Part shown: piece after piece, positions 1 through 8,549 of the stretch
Layout: each line of letters begins with the position of its first letter
How positions within the stretch are numbered: position 1 is the first letter of the stretch
Assembly (NCBI GenBank): GCA_041484525.1
Contig: JBGPHT010000014.1
Coordinates: 1 to 64,000, forward strand
DNA length: 64,000 bases
Direction: 5' to 3'
DNA from: JBGPHT01 sp041484525
GTDB taxonomy: Bacteria; Acidobacteriota; Terriglobia; Bryobacterales; Bryobacteraceae
The notes under the pieces: generated by a model
Database searches by the model: none
What the model was told of the DNA's origin: nothing
Seen by the model: only the letters and a program-made list of their open reading frames with translations
Position numbers and translations under genes: made by a program

Positions 1-2
1 CG

Positions 3-80
3 AATTACCGCTCCCACCTTGCCGACGCCCGACAATCCTTCCGCAACTCAACCCCGTCTGTGGTGAAGACCTTTCGATAG
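3..80 (+). CDS. C-terminal tail of an upstream gene (partial)
   Basis: The third forward frame is open from the window edge to a TAG at 78-80 and would encode about 25 residues ending in SVVKTFR. It stops just before the first piece of the zorA-like gene, which fits the end of an upstream operon member. The tail is too short to identify the protein. It does not look like the OmpA/MotB C-terminus expected of a ZorB, but so few residues cannot exclude that. The call rests only on an open frame and its position. Confidence 0.3.
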   Translation, partial: NYRSHLADARQSFRNSTPSVVKTFR

Positions 81-90
81 CCTCAGCTGA

Positions 91-423
91 TTCGATGGCA
101 GTTATGCCTCTTCATTCGCCCCAATTGCGAAAGTCAGGCTAGTGGTGGTTGCCGTTGCGTATCTGCTTCTAATGCTCCGCGAGGCTTGGCGCCTCAAGAA
201 GCAATTTGGCGAGCTTCGTGCAACATGAGGATCGATTAAACCACTTCCCCGCGAGGACCGCGCGCTTGGACTCGACTCACGCAAGTTCACCGAGATCCAG
301 GCGGCATGTAAACACCTGGACGGGAATGCCCGGTCATGGTGGCACGCGGTCGATGAATCCCTGGACCGATACACCAGCCCCGAAGACAAAGAGGGTTGGT
401 TCCTGACCAATCCACTCCGTGAA
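91..423 (+). pseudogene. Interrupted 5' end of the zorA-like gene (in-frame TGA at 226-228)
   Basis: The frame of the downstream channel protein stays protein-like well upstream of its first usable start. Codons 133-225 encode a hydrophobic segment (VVVAVAYLLLML) followed by a basic stretch (REAWRLKKQFGELRAT), as expected for the first membrane helix of a MotA/TolQ/ZorA-type protein. A TGA follows at 226-228, and the same frame then runs open and protein-like from 229 into the annotated CDS at 424 (for example ARSWWHAVDESLDRY at about 319-363). One base change, such as CGA to TGA, would explain the break. A sequencing error or readthrough is equally possible. GTG 142 is the only plausible start before the stop, because the frame is closed by TGA at 88-90. 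Confidence 0.55.
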
Positions 424-2526
424 GTGCTTCCTGAATCTCTGATCGGTAAGCACTTTCATATTGGTCTCTACTCGTCGCTACCGGGAATTCTGACGGGCTT
501 TGGCCTAATGCTAACCTTCGTGGCGATCTTGGTAGCATTAAAGGGCGTCCATTACCACGACGAGACGCCGGCTGATCCCGTCAGCGGAATCGGTGGATTG
601 ATCAACGGACTGTCCGGCAAATTCCTTTCCTCGATCGTCGCCCTTTTCCTTAGTGTCGTCTTCACATTGATTGAGAAGTCAACCGTGCGAGGTGTGCGTC
701 GCTCCTATGAAAACCTGATCGCCGTCGGAAGTTCATTGTTGCCATACCTCTCCCCGTCACACATCCTTTTGGACCTGCAGAGGTTCGCCAGCAAGCAGAC
801 TGTTTCGGTCAGCCACATCAGCAGCGAAGTGGTGGATCGGTTGGTTTCTGCCTTCCAGACCCAGGTTTCGCCCGCCCTTGCTGAGAGTGTGAGCAGCGGA
901 ATGGCCGGAAAGCTCCAGGACGAGTTTCGTCCCACAATGCAGCGTATGAGCGAGACCCTGGAACAATTGCACTCCGCGATTGTGCGCATCCAGTCTCAGA
1001 AGCAGGAATCAGTGGCTTCTGAGCTTCGTGGCCTGCTTGAGTCGCTTGAAAGCTCGTTGGTTGGCGCTCTCGGCGAAATGGGCACACAATTCCACAACGC
1101 TCTCACTGGGGCCGCGAGTCAGGAATTCGGCAACGTTCAGGGTACGTTAGAAGCAACTCGCCAGATGCTTTCCGAGATGAATACGCAATTCGCCTCTATG
1201 CAGGCTGCCTTCGCTGGCGTCATACAAAAAGCGGAGCAATCGACGACTACGCAGTTGGAGACCGGAAAACAACAGACCGAAGCCTTAGCCCAGCTTATGG
1301 AAGGTCTGATGGTGAAACTACAGGAAACCGCCGACAACAACGTCACGAGTATTCGAAGTCAGTTGACGCTGGTGGTTAGCGACCTCGCCCAGAAAGTCGG
1401 AACTCTCTCTCAGGACTTCATGACCGCCGCCCAGAATGCTACGCGCGAATCGCAGGCGTCGGCCCAGCACCTGGTCGAGCAAACAGGGAACTGGTCCGAG
1501 GCGACCGCGAGACGGCTGGAAGCCCTCGTAAACTCAATCGAAGCGAGGAGTGGGGAGTTTCAGGCGGCGGGAGCGACATTGCTTCAGCTACAGCATGCCC
1601 TAAAGGAGACAATTAACGAGAACGCGCAAGCGCTCGCCCGAATGGCCGACGCCAGCCGTCAGGTGCAAACATATAGCACGGCTCTCGCAGGCCAGGCAGG
1701 CACGCTGGAGACCTTGAACAAACACCAGGTACAGGTAACGGCGCAGCTCAAGCAAACCTCCGCGAATGTCGATACGGCGTTTCAGCGGCACGATGATTTT
1801 CTGAAGCAATACCGCCAGGTTTTTGAGCGGTATGAGAGCGTCTTCAAAGGATTGGCCTCGACGCTCGGGAGCTTATTGGCGACTATCCAGAAGGGAATGC
1901 AGCAGTACACCCAGTCGGTGGAGCACAACTTTCAGGAGATCGTCAAGACGGCCAATCAGATGTTGCCCGACATTGTGAAGAAGCTGGATGCGCAGACGGG
2001 AGACCCGCGCCTGCGGGCGGCGAATTGGGCTGGCATGGACCCGGCCGCCACTGCGAAGTTTTTGAAATGGATTGCCAAAGAGAGCATCGTTTTCTTTTTC
2101 AACCATGTGTTGCCGGATAACAGCGCCAACGAGCGCCGAAAAGATTTTTGGCTTGAGTATGTGGGCGCAATCAAGGACTTCCAAGTGGCGCTGTCTGACC
2201 TTCACTACGACCGCCTCTACGCATCATCGCGTCTGAAAGACGTGCCCGGCTTCGGACGCGTGGACCATGACAAAACCAGTGCGTTTATCATGAATTTCAG
2301 TGTTCGTGGCGGTGAAGATATCATCGTCGCGGAATTCAGCGACACCGGCAATGCCGCACACGTTTTCATCGCACCAGCGTTCGAGCGAAAAGCGGGCAGC
2401 CTCCGCTCTATCCGTTTCGAGTTCGCAAAACTGAAGCACGAGGCGAATGAGGACAGAATCCTCCACCTCGGAGCATGGGAATATTACGCCCGGAACAAGC
2501 TTGCGAGATGGGGAGTGCGCCGTTGA
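424..2526 (+). CDS. ZorA-like channel protein with coiled coil and ZorC/EH-signature-like C-terminus
   Basis: Residues are numbered from GTG 424. Two membrane helices lie at about 20-40 and 66-84 in the style of MotA/TolQ/ExbB proton channels, with PGILTGFGLMLTF as the characteristic first stretch. A long, Gln/Ala-rich coiled coil fills about 110-500, as in the cytoplasmic tail of ZorA. Residues 530-700 form a separate globular domain with an RKDFWLEYV motif, Glu637 in IVAEFSDTGNA and His681 in ILHLGAWE. This Glu-His pair 44 residues apart, with FW upstream and a basic C-terminus, resembles the EH-signature domain of ZorC. ZorA normally pairs with ZorB in the inner membrane, and ZorC is normally a separate cytosolic protein; here the two appear fused. 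The true N-terminus lies upstream but is cut off by a TGA at 226. The gene overlaps the next one by about 19 nt. The channel call is firm. The EH call is from memory of the family. Confidence 0.75.
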   Translation: MLPESLIGKHFHIGLYSSLPGILTGFGLMLTFVAILVALKGVHYHDETPADPVSGIGGLINGLSGKFLSSIVALFLSVVFTLIEKSTVRGVRRSYENLIAVGSSLLPYLSPSHILLDLQRFASKQTVSVSHISSEVVDRLVSAFQTQVSPALAESVSSGMAGKLQDEFRPTMQRMSETLEQLHSAIVRIQSQKQESVASELRGLLESLESSLVGALGEMGTQFHNALTGAASQEFGNVQGTLEATRQMLSEMNTQFASMQAAFAGVIQKAEQSTTTQLETGKQQTEALAQLMEGLMVKLQETADNNVTSIRSQLTLVVSDLAQKVGTLSQDFMTAAQNATRESQASAQHLVEQTGNWSEATARRLEALVNSIEARSGEFQAAGATLLQLQHALKETINENAQALARMADASRQVQTYSTALAGQAGTLETLNKHQVQVTAQLKQTSANVDTAFQRHDDFLKQYRQVFERYESVFKGLASTLGSLLATIQKGMQQYTQSVEHNFQEIVKTANQMLPDIVKKLDAQTGDPRLRAANWAGMDPAATAKFLKWIAKESIVFFFNHVLPDNSANERRKDFWLEYVGAIKDFQVALSDLHYDRLYASSRLKDVPGFGRVDHDKTSAFIMNFSVRGGEDIIVAEFSDTGNAAHVFIAPAFERKAGSLRSIRFEFAKLKHEANEDRILHLGAWEYYARNKLARWGVRR

Positions 2527-5462
2527 TTTTTCACTTGCATGATTTCGCCGGAAGAATCGCAGTTATTGCCAACGAAGGCGGCTTGACCGTCCGCTCTGAC
2601 GATCCAAGCATCGAGATCGGCAAGCGCGAGAGTTGGCCCGCGGAATCTATTGCGGCTCCCGGTGCGTGGAAAGCAGCGATCGAGATTGAGCAACTGCTTG
2701 AGTTGGGGCTGGCAGCCGGCGAGAACCGCAACGTTGTCGTTCCATTCGAGAACTTTGACGCCGTCGAGGAAGCGGAAATCGGGCTTACATCTGCCTGGGT
2801 GCCGGGCAGCCCCTTTATTCTGAGAATTGACCGGCAAAGCGACCTCGGCCGACCCGACTTCAGATATAAGTACGAGTTCATCACCAGTGCTCGACCCGTC
2901 TACGCCGAGCGCCTCGGATACTATATCCGCCAGATTGGCGACGATTTGGTTTTCCGCCTTGACAGGCAGGCGTACGCTCTTGTTGAGGCGATGGACCGAT
3001 TTAACGCATTGCCAGAATCAGCCAAAACGCAGGAGGAGAGTTGGCTGACGTTCGCAAAGGTAAAGGGGTGTGCGGAAGAAGTAGGGGCACAACTCGATCG
3101 GACCTTGCGAAGCAACGCGGTTGTCGTTCCCTCATCTATCGGTCTCGACATCTACGAAGATCAAAGCGGCGCTATCACCTTTCTTCCGCGCTGCCCCGAA
3201 TTGGACAATGCAGACTTCCGGAATGTTTTCGAACGCAATGACGGCGCACAGGGGTTGTATTCGCTAGATCGCCCCGGGCTCGGCCGAGTGAGGATAGTTC
3301 TCACGGATAAGCAGCAGGAAGTGCTCAAGCGGATGAAGCGTGTCCGCCGTCTCACCGGGCCGCAGACGATCTCCGTGAGGGACAACCCCTCACAAGTATT
3401 CGATGGCCTTCTCGATTCGGTGGAGCTTCCGTACAGTGAGCGCGTAATCGGCATTGGAGATTTTCAGTTCGTACCCACTCCGAAGGCGGCGCCGCCCGAC
3501 GGGGGGATGGCGCCTCTCTGGAAGAACACAGAACCAGCTGTGGATGAAAGCGTTGACGCTGGTAGCTCTCTCCCTACCCCGGAGCAAAGTGGCGATACGG
3601 CAGCCCTCCCCGGTATTCAGAGCCATGATGCCGGTAACGATGGGCAGCCGGGTCCGCTGGTGGACGCGGCGACTCAGGACCCACCTGCCCTGGGAGACGA
3701 ACTCAAGGCCACCTCAGAGGTTTCCCCGCGGAATCGGAACTTCCTGTTGATCGAAACTAATGAAGACTCCGTTCGCGCAGAAGCCGTTGCAAATGCCGAG
3801 CGAGCTGCATTAGATCCCGCCGTATTGTGTGAATTCGAGCGTCCCAAGGCGCTTCGAACCGATCTGGAACTTAAGCCGCACCAGATCGACGGAGTGTGTT
3901 GGCTTCAGACATGCTGCCGGATTGATGACCGTAGCGGAGTCCTTCTGGCGGACGATATGGGTCTGGGAAAGACGCTGCAGGTGCTCGCGTTTCTCGCGTG
4001 GGCTATCGAATCGGGGCGTTTCCCTGACGTGGCCGCCGATACTCCTCCGTACCGGCCAATCCTGGTCATCGTGCCTCTCATCCTGCTTGAGAATCGTACT
4101 TGGGAGTTGGAGATGGAGCGCTTTTTTGAGGGCGATGGGTCCATTTTCACGCCGATTTTGAATCTGCACGGAGAGAGGCTCCGGTGGCTTCGTGCGGACG
4201 CCGACCGGCCGGGCAAGGAAACGGAGATCGGCCGTCCGATGCTGGACCTCGATCGTATCCAGCGATATCGAGTTGTCATCACCAATTACGAGACGATCAC
4301 GAACTATCAGCACAGCTTTGCGTACATCCGCAACGGCAAGCCGTTGTGGTCGGCGATCGTCACGGACGAAGCTCAGGAGTACAAGACGCCGAACACGAAG
4401 ATTTCCCATGCGATCAAAGCGATCAAGGCCGATTTTGAAGTCGCGAGTACCGGTACGCCAGTTGAGAATCGCCTACTGGATCTGTGGAACCTGTTTGATT
4501 CAATTCAGCCTGGGCTCTTGCGATCTGCCCAGGAGTTTCGGAAACAATATGAAGACCCGGTGGCAGCGGGCAAGCAGGACGTGCGCCTTGGCGATTTGAA
4601 AAGAACTCTTTTGTTCCAGCGTCCACATGCGTTCCTGCTCCGCCGGAACAAGTCGGAAGTCACGACGTTACCTGCCAAGCAAATCGTCAAATTGAACTGT
4701 CCCATGTCCGCGCGCGAAGTGGATCTGCATCGGCAACTGATCCGTTGCATGAGAACTCGCACGGGGAAATCGCATCATTTGGCAGTGCTTCACGACTTCA
4801 ACCGGCTCTACCAGCATCCGGCGCTCCTCGGGAGCGATGCAGAGGACGAGGGCGCGGCGGACCTGCTGGCCGGCTCTTCCAAGCTACGTAGCGTCATAGA
4901 CGTGGTTCACGGCATCAAACAAAAGCGGGAGAAGGCCATCATCTTTACGCGTCACCGCGCGATGCAGTCCGTGCTTGCCAAGGTTCTCCAGGCCGAATTT
5001 GGAATTCCTATCCGAATCATCAATGGGCTTACGCAGCGTTCGCAACTTGGTATGGCGCTCAAATCGGCGAGCAGCCGGAAAGCGATTCTGGAAGAATTCC
5101 GCTCGCGCAGCGGTTTCAACGTACTGATTCTGTCGCCGCATGTGGCTGGCGTCGGGCTAACAATCACCGAGGCAAATCATGTGATCCATTATGGTCGATG
5201 GTGGAATCCAGCAGTGGAGTCGCAGGCGACTGACCGGGTATATCGAATTGGCCAGTCAAAGGATGTTCACGTGTACCTGCCTATCCTGCGTGACCCCAGT
5301 GGCGTCATCCAGAATACTTTTGACGAACGCCTCGACGCCCTGATGGAGACGAAGTACCGCATTGCGGAGGACTTCCTCAAGCCACTCGACACTGAAGACG
5401 AATTGGGCAATGCGCTGTGCGCACAACTCGAAACCGAGGGAGCGCAGTCCAATGCGGATTGA
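2508..5462 (+). CDS. zorD: ZorD-like SNF2-family ATPase
   Basis: A 985-residue protein (ATG 2508; an ATG at 2475 and a TTG at 2523 are alternatives). The N-terminal half, about 1-330, has no motif I can name, and an acidic Pro/Ser/Asp-rich linker covers about 330-430. The C-terminal half is a complete SNF2 motor: LADDMGLGKT (Walker A, Asp482 to Thr489), DEAQ (620-623, the usual bacterial SNF2 form), STGTPVEN, GVGLTITEANHVIHYGRWWNP and QATDRVYRIGQ. The length and layout match ZorD, the DNA-translocating effector of Zorya anti-phage systems. Its position directly after a ZorA/ZorC-like protein supports this. The start overlaps the upstream gene and the end overlaps a 49-codon ORF, so translation is probably coupled. 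A general SNF2 protein unrelated to Zorya is the alternative. Confidence 0.75.
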   Translation: MGSAPLIFHLHDFAGRIAVIANEGGLTVRSDDPSIEIGKRESWPAESIAAPGAWKAAIEIEQLLELGLAAGENRNVVVPFENFDAVEEAEIGLTSAWVPGSPFILRIDRQSDLGRPDFRYKYEFITSARPVYAERLGYYIRQIGDDLVFRLDRQAYALVEAMDRFNALPESAKTQEESWLTFAKVKGCAEEVGAQLDRTLRSNAVVVPSSIGLDIYEDQSGAITFLPRCPELDNADFRNVFERNDGAQGLYSLDRPGLGRVRIVLTDKQQEVLKRMKRVRRLTGPQTISVRDNPSQVFDGLLDSVELPYSERVIGIGDFQFVPTPKAAPPDGGMAPLWKNTEPAVDESVDAGSSLPTPEQSGDTAALPGIQSHDAGNDGQPGPLVDAATQDPPALGDELKATSEVSPRNRNFLLIETNEDSVRAEAVANAERAALDPAVLCEFERPKALRTDLELKPHQIDGVCWLQTCCRIDDRSGVLLADDMGLGKTLQVLAFLAWAIESGRFPDVAADTPPYRPILVIVPLILLENRTWELEMERFFEGDGSIFTPILNLHGERLRWLRADADRPGKETEIGRPMLDLDRIQRYRVVITNYETITNYQHSFAYIRNGKPLWSAIVTDEAQEYKTPNTKISHAIKAIKADFEVASTGTPVENRLLDLWNLFDSIQPGLLRSAQEFRKQYEDPVAAGKQDVRLGDLKRTLLFQRPHAFLLRRNKSEVTTLPAKQIVKLNCPMSAREVDLHRQLIRCMRTRTGKSHHLAVLHDFNRLYQHPALLGSDAEDEGAADLLAGSSKLRSVIDVVHGIKQKREKAIIFTRHRAMQSVLAKVLQAEFGIPIRIINGLTQRSQLGMALKSASSRKAILEEFRSRSGFNVLILSPHVAGVGLTITEANHVIHYGRWWNPAVESQATDRVYRIGQSKDVHVYLPILRDPSGVIQNTFDERLDALMETKYRIAEDFLKPLDTEDELGNALCAQLETEGAQSNAD

Positions 5463-5601
5463 CCTGGACAAGGTTCTTGTGGACTCTAGCGTCAACTCGC
5501 ATAGTAACGGCGAAGTGGCGCGGGCTCCGAAGGCTGGCCTGATGCGCTCCAAGATGCTATTTGAAGACGCGAGTACGAGGGTGAACTCGCTCAACACATG
5601 A
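5452..5601 (+). CDS. Small 49-residue linker protein between the two helicases
   Basis: An ATG at 5452 lies inside the last codons of the zorD-like gene and opens a 49-codon frame that ends in TGA 5599-5601. That stop overlaps the ATG of the next gene (ATGA at 5598-5601). It exactly fills what would otherwise be a 135-bp gap in an operon with no other gaps. The peptide begins MRIDLDKVLVDSS and is charged, with no membrane segment or signal peptide. I recognise no family. It may be a true small subunit or a reading frame kept only to carry ribosomes to the next gene. Confidence 0.5.
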   Translation: MRIDLDKVLVDSSVNSHSNGEVARAPKAGLMRSKMLFEDASTRVNSLNT

Positions 5602-8549
5602 GTCTCCACGCCTTCAATCAGCGTATCCTCGCTGAGGATCTCGTCCGAGTCCGCCGTCCAGACGACCGTGAGCGGTATGCGGCTGCACAGAGGCAGGCTC
5701 GCATTGATCCCAACCCCCACCAGATCGATGCGGTAATCTTTGCTCTCCGGCGTCTTCGAGAAGGCGGTTGCATTCTCGCGGACGAGGTCGGCTTGGGAAA
5801 GACGATTGAGGCCGGGTTGGTCATTGCCCAAAGCCGAGCGGAAGGTATGCAGCGAATCCTGCTGATCGTGCCCAAGTCACTCATTGGCCAATGGCAGAAC
5901 GAGCTCCTAAATCTATTCGCCATCCAGGCACGAGAGAACGAGGCCAGCTTCTTCGGACCAGGTGTGTATCTCGTCGGCAGGGAATTCGCGGGCAGCGAGC
6001 GCGGCGCAGCCTCCCTCGGCGCCGTCCCGCCCTTCGATCTCGCCGTTATCGACGAAGCGCATGAGATTTTCGCCGGACTGCATAAGAGATACGGGTCTGA
6101 CGGGATTTACGACGAAACGTCGGATGAAGCCCTGATGGCGCATCGCGTGCGCGGCTTTTTGCGTTCAACGCCCGTGCTATTACTCACTGCGACACCGATG
6201 CAGAACTCGCTCGCGGAACTGTGGGGCTTGGTGCAGTACGTGGAGCCCACGGGCACCCTTCTTGGGGACATCGCGACGTTCCGCAAAGTGTTCTGCTCTG
6301 AGGATGATCGAACGCCGGTCCCTGGCCAGGAGCACGAGCTCAAACGACGGCTCGCGATGGTCCAACGGAGGACTCTGCGCCGCCAGGCCCAGGAGTTTCT
6401 TGACCGGCCTTTCATGCAGCGGCGCTGCAGATTGTACGAGTACGCGATGAGCGACGCTGAGCGATCGCTCTATGACGATGTGACTGAGTACATCCTTGAA
6501 CCGTCCCTGTATGCGTTCGCCGGCCGACAACGACGGCTTCTACTGATCGGATTCCATCGGCGCATGGCTTCGTCAATCCCAGCCCTGGCCGCGAGTCTGC
6601 AAAACGTCGCCGCCCGTCTGCGACGTCTGCAAGCGGGTTTGCGTTCCGACGACGCAGTGATCAACGTGCTCCGGGACCTTGAGGACGAGGACGAGATCGA
6701 TGAATCTTCCGAGGAACCGGGCCCGCCCGTCGATCGTGCAGCCCTCGCTGAGGAACTGGCTCGCGTCGAGGGTCTTGTCTCCCGCGCGCGGTCGCTCCCA
6801 AATGATGCAAAGGCGCGTTCTTTCCAGGATGCGATCAAGGTGATTCTGGATCTGGGGCGGGACGGCAGTGGCAGCGGCAAGGCCGTTGTATTTACCGAAT
6901 CGATCACTACTCAGGACTACTTGCGAAGCCTGCTTCTCGCCATCGGCCTCGGCGAGGACGACATCACGCTGTTCCGCGGCGTCAACGATCACGAGCGTGC
7001 GCAGCAAGCGCATGCGCGCTGGCAACAGGAGGAAGGCGCTCGTTCTTCGTCGGGAGTCAGGCCGAGTCGCGAGGTTGCCGTGCGCCTTGCACTCGTGCAC
7101 GAGTTCCGTACGCGTTCGAAGGTTCTCGTATGCACCGAGGCGGGCGCAAAAGGGCTGAACCTGCAGTTTTGCGAGACCGTTATCAACTACGATTTGCCGT
7201 GGAACCCGCAGCGCATCGAACAGCGCATCGGGCGTTGCCATCGCTACAGCCAGCAGCGCGATGTGACGGTCGTCAACTTTATTGCAAGGGACAACGAGGC
7301 CCATCGGCTGACTTTTGAGATTCTGAGCCAAAAGCTGGACCTGTTCGGTAAGGTTCTTGACGCTTCCGATCACGTTTTGCATGAGCCGCGGACGGATACT
7401 CCCGAGCTCTTGGTATCGGCCCTGTCGGTAGAATTCGAGAGCGATCTCCGGAGCATCTACAGTCGGTCCCGCACGCTGGACGAGGTGACGCGCGAGATCG
7501 CCGCACTGCGGGACAAGATTTCGGAGCGCAGGGATGCCTTCGAAAAGGAATACGAGCGGACCTCCCAGATCATCGAGTCGCGGTTCGACGAGAACGTGCG
7601 GAGAGTGTTCAAACGCTTGCGGGAGGACCTGCCCCGCAGCCTTGCGGATCTTGATAGACACCTTACTGAGCTGGTGGATGGATACCTCACCGCACGCGCA
7701 TTCAAATATCGGCGTTTCGACGAGGCTGGCCGGGTCGTGTTCGACGTAGCGCCCGGCGCCGCGTTGCCCGTTGAGATTGGGGACGGCCGGCGGTTCGCCA
7801 CCGGGGACGCGCGGGCGCTGACCGGCGCCGAGGCTTTGAACCTTGCACATCCGTTGGTTCGCGCCGCGATCGCGCATGCTCGACTGTGGTCTGGTGGGGG
7901 CTCGGTCACGCTGCACCTGTCTCCAGATTCGTCCCCGGAGATCGCGGCATTGGCCGGGAAGGTGGGTCTCATCCGCGTCGTTCTGGTCGATTACGTCGGC
8001 TTCGAGCCGGTTCAACGGCTCGTCGCGGCAGCGGTGGTCGGCGGCACGCCGATCGATCCCTCACTCGCCGCAAAGCTCGTGCGCTTGCACGCAACCGATG
8101 GTCCGGCATTCAAGGTTCCCGTTGAGGCGCAATGGCTCGATGACGCGGTCGACGAGGCCGTATTCGTCGACCAGCGACTGGTCGAGGAAGGCGAGCAGAA
8201 GCACTTCGAGCAAGCTATCGGTCAGCTTGAGCGGTTCGTCGAAGATAAAATCCTGGTGTGTCGCCGGGAGCGAGCTAGTATCGCTGAAAAGCTGCGGGCC
8301 GCGAGGGCTCGCCGTGACGAGATTGTCGGTTCCACTGCCCGGGATCGGGTCGAGACGGAAATCGTCAGGCTGGCCACCAAGGACGAGAGTCTTGAACTCC
8401 GTATCAGTGCATTGGAATCCAGGGAGGACGAGGTTTATAGAAAATGGCGCGACGAATATCACGAGCTTCGCTATCGGGCGCCGACGGTGACCCGACTGTT
8501 CCAGGCGGCGTTCCAGCTCGCCCCACCGAAACCGGAGACGTCGTGCTGA
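5598..8549 (+). CDS. RapA-type SNF2 helicase/ATPase
   Basis: A 983-residue SNF2-superfamily ATPase. Motifs seen: NPHQIDAV (Q-like motif), DEVGLGKTIEAG (62-73), IDEAHE with Asp152-His155, LLLTATPMQNS, KVLVCTEAGAKGLNLQ and EQRIGRCHRYSQ. The DEVGLGKT and IGRCHRYSQ signatures are typical of the RapA/HepA branch, distinct from the DDMGLGKT of the preceding ZorD-like protein. Charged helical segments at about 345-400 and in the last 150 residues predict coiled coil. Such proteins move along DNA to displace bound proteins or feed nucleases. The end overlaps the following nuclease gene by 7 nt, so a helicase-nuclease partnership is likely. RapA-like ATPases also occur in DISARM and other defence loci, but no methylase or DUF1998 partner is seen here. 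Confidence 0.85.
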   Translation: MSLHAFNQRILAEDLVRVRRPDDRERYAAAQRQARIDPNPHQIDAVIFALRRLREGGCILADEVGLGKTIEAGLVIAQSRAEGMQRILLIVPKSLIGQWQNELLNLFAIQARENEASFFGPGVYLVGREFAGSERGAASLGAVPPFDLAVIDEAHEIFAGLHKRYGSDGIYDETSDEALMAHRVRGFLRSTPVLLLTATPMQNSLAELWGLVQYVEPTGTLLGDIATFRKVFCSEDDRTPVPGQEHELKRRLAMVQRRTLRRQAQEFLDRPFMQRRCRLYEYAMSDAERSLYDDVTEYILEPSLYAFAGRQRRLLLIGFHRRMASSIPALAASLQNVAARLRRLQAGLRSDDAVINVLRDLEDEDEIDESSEEPGPPVDRAALAEELARVEGLVSRARSLPNDAKARSFQDAIKVILDLGRDGSGSGKAVVFTESITTQDYLRSLLLAIGLGEDDITLFRGVNDHERAQQAHARWQQEEGARSSSGVRPSREVAVRLALVHEFRTRSKVLVCTEAGAKGLNLQFCETVINYDLPWNPQRIEQRIGRCHRYSQQRDVTVVNFIARDNEAHRLTFEILSQKLDLFGKVLDASDHVLHEPRTDTPELLVSALSVEFESDLRSIYSRSRTLDEVTREIAALRDKISERRDAFEKEYERTSQIIESRFDENVRRVFKRLREDLPRSLADLDRHLTELVDGYLTARAFKYRRFDEAGRVVFDVAPGAALPVEIGDGRRFATGDARALTGAEALNLAHPLVRAAIAHARLWSGGGSVTLHLSPDSSPEIAALAGKVGLIRVVLVDYVGFEPVQRLVAAAVVGGTPIDPSLAAKLVRLHATDGPAFKVPVEAQWLDDAVDEAVFVDQRLVEEGEQKHFEQAIGQLERFVEDKILVCRRERASIAEKLRAARARRDEIVGSTARDRVETEIVRLATKDESLELRISALESREDEVYRKWRDEYHELRYRAPTVTRLFQAAFQLAPPKPETSC

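Noticed and set aside
6573..8015. 480-codon minus-strand frame opposite the RapA-like gene
   Set aside because: Shadow of a gene with intact helicase motifs; no domain recognised.
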